Source: an uncultured Bacteroides sp. (lineage in GTDB: Bacteria; Bacteroidota; Bacteroidia; Bacteroidales; Bacteroidaceae). From it: a stretch of DNA of 64,000 bases. The notes under the pieces are model-generated. The model worked only from the letters and a program-made list of their open reading frames with translations. It searched no databases and had not been told where the DNA came from. The stretch's first letter is position 1; each line of letters starts with the position of its first letter. Of this stretch, positions 8,073 to 15,173 are shown one piece after another. The DNA is taken from positions 3,100,001 through 3,164,000 of the forward strand of contig NZ_OY781099.1 in assembly GCF_963676325.1 (NCBI RefSeq), written 5' to 3'. A program made the position numbers and the translations under genes.

Positions 8073-10037
8073 TCATTTTACAGGAACAAATTTCACAAAA
8101 GAAACACCGTGATAAGGCATTTCTGTTTCAAAAGAGTTATCCACAGTGCCCAGGTCTTTCTGGCGCCATAAATCATGCACCATATATTTCCCATTTAAAC
8201 CAAGTTGAGACAACGTCACTGTCATTTTATATTTCATCTTTTGTATTTGCTCACTATCTTTTTGATTCCATAAAATAGCATATGGATCAATATTGAAAAA
8301 ACCTACAGCAACAGCTCCATCTTCCAGATGTTTGTACCATATCTGTCCTTCATCTGTTATTATTTTCTTCGAAGGCATTGCCAAAGGGTCCTGATCAACA
8401 GCTATGACTTCATCATTTGTAAGCAGATTCAGCGTGAAATCATCCATATTATCCATGTCGCACCCAATAAGTAATGGAGCAGACAACAAACACCAAAGAC
8501 TTATGTGTGAATATTGTTCATCAGGAGTCAGGTATGAATCATGAGCTTTTGCTCCCCATCCCTGACCAAGCTTTCCAACAACCAGCATATCCGGATCATT
8601 GTAACAACCAGGCTTAGTTACCTGTGCACATACATCCTGAAAACATCCAATAGCAGTCACAACATTCCATTCATCAGTAATATCTCTTGTAGTTCGCCAG
8701 AAGTTACCTCCAGCCTCTTGCCCCCAATTCCAAACATTGGGAGCTCCATATCCCACACAATAAACAATATCACGATTTGCCTTATCCAAAGCCTTTCTCA
8801 TAACAACATAAGGTTCCTTAATCAAATCTTCTGTTGGTACAGGGGCTACTTCATTATAAGAACAATAATCATATTTCAAATAATCAACACCCCATTTTGC
8901 CCAGGTTTGAGCATCTCGTTCTTCGTACTGATAACTAGCCAGATATCCGCCACAAGTTTTCGGACCAGGAGATGAATAGATACCAAATTTCAAACCTTTT
9001 GAATGAATATAATCACTTAATCCTTTAAAATCAGGGAATTTATAGTTGCCCATAAGCTCATTATCCACAGTTCTCTTATCAGCTTCCCATCCATCATCAA
9101 TATTAACATACGTCCATCCATGATTAATCAGTTTACGACTCATAAAATCAGCTGCATTCTTTACCTTTTTATCATCAACACCAAGTCCCCAGCAATTCCA
9201 GCTATTCCATCCCATCGGAGGAGTTAAGCATATTTTGTCTCCAACTATTATTCGAACAATTCGAAAATCACCGCCTAATTCATTATCGGCTCTTACAATT
9301 ACATTATATGTACCTTTCTTTTCCAGAGAGCCAGTAATTATGCCAGTTTCTTTATCAATGGAAAGACCATCAGGAAGTTGGTAAGCTGAAAAAACAATAG
9401 GTCTTTTTCCTGTTGCTGCAACGGTATATAAAAATGGGCTACCCGGTCTTACACCATATACTTTTGGAGAGTTAATCTTGGGAGTCTCTTTTTCTTTTGG
9501 TGTTAATATATACTTTTCAGTTACTATTTTTTCAGGAATAACACTTTCCGATTTTATTTCACCAGAAGTTTCAAATTTCACATTTAACCAATCAGCATGA
9601 TCATACATAATTCCATCTCCTCCTTCAGTCACAAGCAATGCCACTTTCTGAACATTCTTCAGATTAACAGAGAAAGCTTTAGCAGGCATTCCTTTGTGCA
9701 TGATTCCACTCTGCCAAATAACTTTTTTATCGGCAAGAATCTGAAATTCCATATTTCCACTATAGTCATTACTATCATCAGCGCCAACAAAACCGGACAG
9801 AGATTTTGCTTTACCATTCAAATTCACTAAAAAGCGACTTATTGAATGAGTGCCAATCCCCCGTTGATAGTTAGTTCCTGCTACTTTCAGAGGCAAGCCA
9901 AGAACTGATTTATTAACCTGTGCTGTACCCCAATCCTGATACATCAAACTAACATTAAGCTTATCCAACCATATTGTTTTTGAAAAAACACAAAGTGGAA
10001 ATAAAAGGAGAATTAATAAAATAATGTTCTTTTTCAT
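8073..10037 (-). CDS. GH27 alpha-galactosidase with NPCBM domain
   Basis: A 654-residue secreted enzyme starting at the ATG at 10037 with a signal peptide (MKKNIILLILLLFPLCVFS); upstream in-frame codons cover a hairpin and are unlikely to be translated. Domains in order: NPCBM galactose-binding-like module (about 20-155), a short Ig-like putative domain (about 185-268), then the GH27 barrel beginning TPPMGWNSWNCWG (272-284). The nucleophile lies in LKYDYC (Asp390), the acid/base in TTRDITDEW (Asp452), and NDPDML (480-485) is the third family signature. It should remove terminal alpha-galactose (or possibly alpha-N-acetylgalactosamine or beta-arabinopyranose) from a glycan. A fragment of a second copy survives at 13725-13979. 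Confidence 0.93.
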   Translation of the reverse strand: MKKNIILLILLLFPLCVFSKTIWLDKLNVSLMYQDWGTAQVNKSVLGLPLKVAGTNYQRGIGTHSISRFLVNLNGKAKSLSGFVGADDSNDYSGNMEFQILADKKVIWQSGIMHKGMPAKAFSVNLKNVQKVALLVTEGGDGIMYDHADWLNVKFETSGEIKSESVIPEKIVTEKYILTPKEKETPKINSPKVYGVRPGSPFLYTVAATGKRPIVFSAYQLPDGLSIDKETGIITGSLEKKGTYNVIVRADNELGGDFRIVRIIVGDKICLTPPMGWNSWNCWGLGVDDKKVKNAADFMSRKLINHGWTYVNIDDGWEADKRTVDNELMGNYKFPDFKGLSDYIHSKGLKFGIYSSPGPKTCGGYLASYQYEERDAQTWAKWGVDYLKYDYCSYNEVAPVPTEDLIKEPYVVMRKALDKANRDIVYCVGYGAPNVWNWGQEAGGNFWRTTRDITDEWNVVTAIGCFQDVCAQVTKPGCYNDPDMLVVGKLGQGWGAKAHDSYLTPDEQYSHISLWCLLSAPLLIGCDMDNMDDFTLNLLTNDEVIAVDQDPLAMPSKKIITDEGQIWYKHLEDGAVAVGFFNIDPYAILWNQKDSEQIQKMKYKMTVTLSQLGLNGKYMVHDLWRQKDLGTVDNSFETEMPYHGVSFVKFVPVK

Positions 10038-10056
10038 AAGATGATTAACTAGATAG

Positions 10057-10097
10057 AACGTATCTCCGTTTACTTTAATTGTATATGGAGATACGTT
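10057..10097. repeat. Inverted repeat between phosphoesterase and alpha-galactosidase genes
   Basis: The perfect arms AACGTATCTCC (10057-10067) and GGAGATACGTT (10087-10097) flank a 19-base loop. There is no T-run after the stem on either strand, so it is not a classical terminator. A second copy of the same hairpin lies at 12643-12689, and a degraded trace near 13932. It may act as an RNA processing or mRNA-stability element within the operon. Confidence 0.75.
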
Positions 10098-10119
10098 TTC
10101 ATTATACACTACATTAGAA

Positions 10120-12600
10120 TCACTCTTTAATACATTTCAAATAATAATCTTTCCCGTCTATTTTGACTTTAGCGATATAAAGACCCTTTGCAAGTCCCGC
10201 TGCATCAATACTAGTATCACCAGTTGTTGACTGTAATACTAAATGTCCATAAATATCATATAGTATAACATTTTGAATCTTTTGATTACCTGGAAGTATT
10301 ATTGAAATAGAATTACGTATAGGATTCACTATTCTAACGATATTTTCATTATCAGTCTGTATATTATTAATACCTGTTGATGAATTATACTTAAAAGACT
10401 GTTCGTCCGACCAATTACTCCATTTCAAGTTATGATCACGATATCGGGTTCTCCATCCGTATGTTACCCCATTTACTAAAGATTTAACAGAGATTGTATG
10501 TTTAAGTAAATTTATCCCTTTATTTAAATCTCTCGCATTTCCTTTGCTATCAACTCCAAAAACATCTCTCCAATCTGTAGTCATATCTAACAAAGGAACT
10601 GTATAATCATTAGGAGTTGATGTAGCCTGTAGCTCAACAGACATCAAACTATCTACCCCGTTAAATGGAGAAGACAACAGATAGACGCTATCATTTTTCA
10701 ATATGCCAGAAACACATGACGGAGTTTCCGGTTTGGCTTGATTCAGTTTACGATACCAAGAATCCATTACAGTAATATTGGGAGTAGGATTTTTAGCTAA
10801 ATCTCCCACACCATAAGCTTTAAACACGTGAGACTTGTTTTTAACATCAATATCAGCATATATAAAGAAGTTCTGAGTATAAGACATATTTACTAAAGGT
10901 ATATCAACAGCCGATGAAGAGAAATAATCTCTGTCGCCACCACCGCCGCCACCACAAATAGAGCTTATATCACCAGTTGTGTTCTTAGCTAAAGAAGGTA
11001 TTATTCCATTTTCGAATGCATGTGTATGGCCAAATGATAATTGCTGTGCCTTAGAATATTTCTGCATGATACTTAACATATCCCGAGAATATTGACTTTC
11101 TCCCTCTTGCCATAATTCACTATATGGGCAATGATGAATAAAACAGAATACGCGATCAATTAAAGGATCAGCTTCTGCATTCTGCAATAGTTGATCAAAC
11201 CAAGTTTTTTCCTGATCACCGAATGTATATACAATATTTGAATTCAAACCAACAAATAAAGTTCTGGAAACCTTAAAAGACCAGAATCGTTCAAATATTC
11301 CTTCTGGTGAACTAAATGGAGTAATATCATCAAATTTCATATAAGAATAGAACAACGGACTGTCTACCTCGTGGTTTCCTGGTGCTATTGCAAAAGGTAA
11401 TCTGCAGCTAAGAGGTTCCATTGGATGAAGAAATTCTCTCGTATATGCATCTATACTATTCCCTTGCTGTATACAATCTCCTGTATGCAAAACAAAATTC
11501 AAACTATCAGCATAATCATCTCCGAATAAGTTCTTCATTTGCGTAACAGCACTATTCACAACAATTGTTGTTTTATCAGGATTTTGTTGTGTATCACCAA
11601 AAAGTAAAAAACGAATATGCCCATCTGAATAAGACTTATCTGGTTGAGTTCTGAATGAATAAACAGGCGAATTTCCGCTGCCACTAGCCACACGATAAAA
11701 ATATTTAGTGTTTGGCTGTAAATTTGTCAGTTTAACTGTGTGCCATATATATGGATAGCTATTTATTGTTTCATAACTTCCCGTAGCATTGCTGGTTAAA
11801 GAAGTGGTAGTACCATAATCAACCTGCGTTTTTACTGTTGATGTATCTTGCCAGGAAACATACATATAATCAGCGCCCGGAGTCTGCAAATAAGGCTTTA
11901 CTACTGGAATATCATAAGCGTATTTACTAGTATGTCCATATCCTCCCAGATTAGCAACTGCTGCATCATTTAAAGCACCATCATACAATGAAACTTCTGC
12001 AACGTCTAATGTACCATCTTCACCATCATCATCAGCAAATAGAAGTAGTTTTTTTGCCAAAGAGAAACGACCTTCAGAAGATTGACTATTACCAATGAGT
12101 ATTAAATTACCATCTAAATAATATTTATATGAATTATTTAAATTTACAGAAACCACTAATCTATACCATTTATTTGAAGAGACAGCAAAAGAACTATACC
12201 CGGTAGTATACGTGCCAATATTTCCTGATGTATTAATAAAACAATCGCCATCAGATGTATTTGTTGGATCTGTTTGAAAGAAATTATACCATGTACCTAC
12301 AGCTGGTATTTTAAAATCAACTACTAAAGAATATTCATTTACATTTGTTGCTCCACTCTTAACTGCAATGCCATGATCTACCTCGAAATAAGTACCTTTC
12401 TTAACCGTAACAGCACCATTGGAAGCATCAGGACCATCTGCTTTTTGCACTCCACTTCCCACTAAAGTTAATGATTTGCCAACATCAGCTTTCGTAAAAT
12501 CAGTAGCATCATCAAATTTCCAATCGCCTACCTTGTTTTGACTAAAGGAAAAGCAAAAACTGATGCTAAAAAGTAATAATGTAATTAGTGTTTTTTTCAT
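10120..12600 (-). CDS. LamG - purple-acid-phosphatase-like metallophosphoesterase with type IX sorting tail
   Basis: An 826-residue secreted protein starting at 12600 with signal MKKTLITLLLFSISFCFSFS. Domains: LamG/concanavalin-like (about 22-215), purple acid phosphatase N-terminal Fn3-like (about 232-320), calcineurin-like phosphoesterase (about 328-535) with GDTQQN (335-340), HTGD (372-375), GNHE (408-411), the His pair at 489-490 and GHTH (524-527). A second Fn3-like segment follows, then an approximately 80-residue C-terminal sorting domain ending in GKDYYLKCIKE. All metal ligands expected for the family are present. It should be a surface phosphomonoesterase or phosphodiesterase acting on a polymer bound by LamG. 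The tail predicts type IX secretion. Confidence 0.88.
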   Translation of the reverse strand: MKKTLITLLLFSISFCFSFSQNKVGDWKFDDATDFTKADVGKSLTLVGSGVQKADGPDASNGAVTVKKGTYFEVDHGIAVKSGATNVNEYSLVVDFKIPAVGTWYNFFQTDPTNTSDGDCFINTSGNIGTYTTGYSSFAVSSNKWYRLVVSVNLNNSYKYYLDGNLILIGNSQSSEGRFSLAKKLLLFADDDGEDGTLDVAEVSLYDGALNDAAVANLGGYGHTSKYAYDIPVVKPYLQTPGADYMYVSWQDTSTVKTQVDYGTTTSLTSNATGSYETINSYPYIWHTVKLTNLQPNTKYFYRVASGSGNSPVYSFRTQPDKSYSDGHIRFLLFGDTQQNPDKTTIVVNSAVTQMKNLFGDDYADSLNFVLHTGDCIQQGNSIDAYTREFLHPMEPLSCRLPFAIAPGNHEVDSPLFYSYMKFDDITPFSSPEGIFERFWSFKVSRTLFVGLNSNIVYTFGDQEKTWFDQLLQNAEADPLIDRVFCFIHHCPYSELWQEGESQYSRDMLSIMQKYSKAQQLSFGHTHAFENGIIPSLAKNTTGDISSICGGGGGGDRDYFSSSAVDIPLVNMSYTQNFFIYADIDVKNKSHVFKAYGVGDLAKNPTPNITVMDSWYRKLNQAKPETPSCVSGILKNDSVYLLSSPFNGVDSLMSVELQATSTPNDYTVPLLDMTTDWRDVFGVDSKGNARDLNKGINLLKHTISVKSLVNGVTYGWRTRYRDHNLKWSNWSDEQSFKYNSSTGINNIQTDNENIVRIVNPIRNSISIILPGNQKIQNVILYDIYGHLVLQSTTGDTSIDAAGLAKGLYIAKVKIDGKDYYLKCIKE

Positions 12601-12642
12601 ATGTGTTAAACTCAAAGTATTCATAAAATGATTTATTCATAA

Positions 12643-12689
12643 AACGTATCTCCATAAACAATCTATTTTGAAGTGTATGGAGACCCGTT
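12643..12689. repeat. Second copy of the operon inverted repeat
   Basis: Arms AACGTATCTCCATA (12643-12656) and TATGGAGACCCGTT (12676-12689) pair at 12 of 14 positions. Sequence and placement (between two genes of the same operon) match the hairpin at 10057-10097, so the spacer was copied together with the genes. Confidence 0.7.
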
Positions 12690-12711
12690 CTATTATCTAC
12701 TAAAATAAGGA

Positions 12712-13647
12712 TCAATCTTTAAGACATTTCAAGTAATAATCTTTTCCGTCTATTCTTACCTTGGCTATATAAATGCCTTTTTCGAGTCCTGATACATTGA
12801 TTTTAGTATCGCTATTCATCGACTGTAGCACTAAATGTCCATAAGTATCAAAAAGAGTGACATTTTGAATCTTTTGATTATCCGGAACTGTTATTGAAAT
12901 AAAGTCACGTATCGGACTCATTATTTTAATATTACTATCATTATTAGCCTGAATATTACTGATACCTGTTGATGTATGTCCGGCTCCACCTAATGCAGCA
13001 ACTTGTGCATCAGTTAAAGCGCCATCATACAATGAAACTTCTGCAACGTCTAATGTACCATCATCACCATCATCATCGGCAAATAAAAGGAACTTTTTAT
13101 CCAAAGAAAAACGACCGTCAGCAGTTTGTTTATTATCTGTGGCATGTATAAAACTGCCATCTAAATAATAATTATATGAGTTATTTAAACTTGCAGAAAT
13201 CACTAACCGATGCCATTTATCTGAAGAAACGGCCAAAGAGCTATACCCGGTAATATAAGTACCAATATAACCTGATGTATTAATAAAGCAATCCCCATCA
13301 GATGTATTTGTTGGATCTGTTTGATAGAAATTATACCATGGACCTACAGCAGGAATTTTAAAATCAATTACTAGAGAATAATCATTTACATACGATGCTC
13401 CACTCTTAACTGCAATGCCATGATCTACCTCGAAATAAGTCTTTTTATCAACTGTAACAGCGCCATTGGAAGCATCCGGACCATCAGCTTTATGTACTCC
13501 TGTTCCCACCAAAGTCAATGGGTTTCCAACTTCTGCTTTCGTAAAATTACTAGCGTCATCAAATTTCCAACAACCCACTTTATTTTGACTAAAAGAAAAA
13601 CAAAGACTAACGCTAAAAAGTATTGATGTGAGTATTATTCTTTTCAT
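12712..13647 (-). CDS. LamG protein with type IX sorting tail, internally deleted paralogue of the phosphoesterase
   Basis: A 311-residue secreted protein starting at 13647 (MKRIILTSILFSVSLCFSFS signal). Residues about 22-225 are a LamG domain nearly the same as that of the gene at 10120-12600 (shared stretches such as KADGPDASNGAVTV, YFEVDHGIAVKSGA and DGDCFINTSG). The last 85 residues match its sorting tail (GKDYYLKCLKD). The phosphoesterase and Fn3 domains are missing: GHTS is followed at once by TGISNIQ. This is a duplicate that lost about 500 codons in frame. It could still work as a surface glycan-binding protein. Confidence 0.88.
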   Translation of the reverse strand: MKRIILTSILFSVSLCFSFSQNKVGCWKFDDASNFTKAEVGNPLTLVGTGVHKADGPDASNGAVTVDKKTYFEVDHGIAVKSGASYVNDYSLVIDFKIPAVGPWYNFYQTDPTNTSDGDCFINTSGYIGTYITGYSSLAVSSDKWHRLVISASLNNSYNYYLDGSFIHATDNKQTADGRFSLDKKFLLFADDDGDDGTLDVAEVSLYDGALTDAQVAALGGAGHTSTGISNIQANNDSNIKIMSPIRDFISITVPDNQKIQNVTLFDTYGHLVLQSMNSDTKINVSGLEKGIYIAKVRIDGKDYYLKCLKD

Positions 13648-13724
13648 ATACATGTGATTTAAGATATTAATAAATAATTCCAAAAAAGTATACGTAATTT
13701 TTTTTTCAAAAATCATGTTTAAAG

Positions 13725-14018
13725 TTATCCATATTCACTTTGTATATAAAGGAGTTCCCAAATAGGAGGAATTCCATTTTTATAAAATATTCCCCAAAGG
13801 ATGAATAAAAACATATTATCCTGGCTTACACAATATTTCTTTGTAGAATTTATCATTAGAATATCTTTTGCTTTTGGTGTTAATATATACTTTTCGAAAT
13901 GATTGTTTTCTTCATAAAATGATCTATTCGTAAAACGTTTCTTAATAAACGACCTAAGTAGAAACCAATGGAAATCCATTTTTATTATATACTACATAAA
14001 AATCACTCTCTAAATATT
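13725..14018 (-). pseudogene. Relic of a duplicated phosphoesterase end plus GH27 alpha-galactosidase
   Basis: An 84-codon frame (13725-13979) contains EKYILTPKAKDILMINS, matching EKYILTPKEKETPKINS of the alpha-galactosidase at residues 174-190, and similarity fades after about 30 codons. The bases just upstream (13982-14018) match the junction at 10100-10133, including the end of a phosphoesterase gene (GAG TGA). So this is the wreck of an earlier phosphoesterase/GH27 pair, lacking the signal peptide, NPCBM module and catalytic barrel. It now lies in the operon leader, upstream of the LamG gene. Confidence 0.75.
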
Positions 14019-14091
14019 AATTAGCTTCATATTATTAGAAATATAAATAATCAAGTGAACAAGAAACTGCAAATAAGCAATATTGTTACGC

Positions 14092-14122
14092 CAAAAATAT
14101 ACAATATTTATTATATAACAAA
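14092..14122 (-). promoter_or_regulatory. Promoter of the long sugar/phosphate operon
   Basis: On the minus strand TTTG (14122-14119) is followed after 19 bases by TATTTTTG (14099-14092), a good Bacteroides -33/-7 pair. The stretch 14105-14124 is identical to 1289-1308 in the promoter of the gene at 1031. The genes downstream have small gaps and no strong terminator until 1503, so this probably drives the whole cluster. Confidence 0.6.
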
Positions 14123-14244
14123 TAATTAAATCATTTTTTTCTAAATTAAGGTTGTATTTTATAATAATGGACCTTCAAATTATAGTATATATAAAATTTA
14201 AAGGCGGAATACATACATTAACAAATACATAAAATTCAATCAAA

Positions 14245-14328
14245 TGAATAATTCATTCAAAAGAACCTTGAATTTATTCGCCAATGAATAAAATTCATTC
14301 TCCAATAACTGATAAACCATTGGAGAAT
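14245..14328. repeat. TGAAT/ATTCA palindromes and a 10-bp hairpin
   Basis: Three small palindromes, TGAATAATTCA (14245-14255), GAATTTATTC (14270-14279) and TGAATAAAATTCA (14285-14297), are followed by a perfect hairpin with arms ATTCTCCAAT (14297-14306) and ATTGGAGAAT (14319-14328). On the plus strand the hairpin is followed by an A-rich, not T-rich, tract. No gene is present here. Confidence 0.5.
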
Positions 14329-14414
14329 AATAAAAAAGGAATAACCTGTTTCTTTAAATATAACCAAACGTATTTTATCTAGAAGATTGAGAATTCTACA
14401 GCAATTTCGAAAAG

Positions 14415-14740
14415 CTACCATCACTCTCTCACTATCTTACGTATCACACTGATTACAAACAGAATACACAGTGATGGATGCAATTTCATCTCTCACTAAT
14501 CCATCACCATTCGGGGCATCCCTCACTTTTTCAGCCAAAAAAAATACAAAAAAAAGAATAATTTCCTGGAGCAAATGCCAAGGGTTAGAAATTTCAAATT
14601 GACTCCAATTCAACTCGAAATCGTGATGGTAGACCTAAAAAGTGTGGGTTCAGTGATGGTTGAGAATGCTACCATCACTATTTAATACATTATATTACAA
14701 CACATTACAGAACACAGTGATGGAGTGATGGATGAAAATA
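14415..14740. repeat. Dispersed GTGATGG / GTGAGGGATG repeat region
   Basis: About eight copies of GTGATGG-type motifs lie in both orientations (for example GTGATGGATG at 14471, CCATCACC near 14502, GTGATGGTAG near 14623 and GTGATGGAGTGATGGATG near 14720). The minus strand at 14532-14513 reads GAAAAAGTGAGGGATGCCCC, an exact match to 55748-55767, 41 kb away. No ORF of substance is present. Confidence 0.7.
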
Positions 14741-14753
14741 TTTTTTAGTGATA

Positions 14754-14797
14754 AGAAACAAAAAAAGAGGAAACAGAATAAATCCATCTCCTCTTCT
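14754..14797 (-). terminator. Terminator after the PqqD-like gene
   Basis: Stem arms AAGAGGA (14765-14771) and TCCTCTT (14789-14795) are followed on the minus strand by a run of T. It lies 25 bases beyond the PqqD-like stop codon and ends the transporter/PqqD transcript. Confidence 0.75.
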
Positions 14798-14819
14798 TTA
14801 TGTATGCAAACTCTCCTAA

Positions 14820-15167
14820 TTAAAGAGCTGTTTTATATTTTATAAACCCGTTGGTATATAACTGAGTAATATATGTAGTGATACGGTACTGATAATTTTC
14901 TTCATTATTAAAATGTTCAGCCAACAGTTCCGTAATCTCCTTAACAGTACGTTCCCCATTTATCAAATCCCATGCAGCAGTACCATGTTCTTCAAGTTTA
15001 ATATGAATATTGGCCGATTTTCCTCTCGGCACAAAAAACTTCTGCATAAACTTATTACGGAAACGGGGAAAAGTGACTACTGAAAGATCACCTTCCTTCT
15101 CCGTTGTAATATGCTCACTGATGTAGGGAACCACATCGAAAAGGTTTACTTTATCTTTTTCCTTCAT
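14820..15167 (-). CDS. PqqD-like peptide-binding protein
   Basis: A 115-residue cytoplasmic protein of the PqqD-like family: the C-terminal half (EEHGTAAWDLINGERTVKEI, then helices to GFIKYK) is the winged-helix-like peptide chaperone fold. The N-terminal half (VVPYISEHITTEKEGDLSVVTFPRF) is a beta-rich lead-in. In known systems PqqD domains hold a leader peptide for radical SAM maturases. No maturase or precursor peptide is visible here. The gene starts 6 bases after an OPT oligopeptide transporter and shares its terminator, so the two are co-transcribed. A role linked to peptide import or handling is an inference. Confidence 0.8.
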   Translation of the reverse strand: MKEKDKVNLFDVVPYISEHITTEKEGDLSVVTFPRFRNKFMQKFFVPRGKSANIHIKLEEHGTAAWDLINGERTVKEITELLAEHFNNEENYQYRITTYITQLYTNGFIKYKTAL

Positions 15168-15173
15168 AATTTA

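Noticed and set aside
12969..13151. Plus-strand 60-codon frame with a run of histidines
   Set aside because: It is antisense to the LamG gene; the histidines come from the Asp-rich DDDGDDG codons on the other strand.
14169..14400. Possible small gene in the 840-base gap
   Set aside because: No frame with a start of reasonable length or composition; the DNA is repeats and AT-rich spacer.
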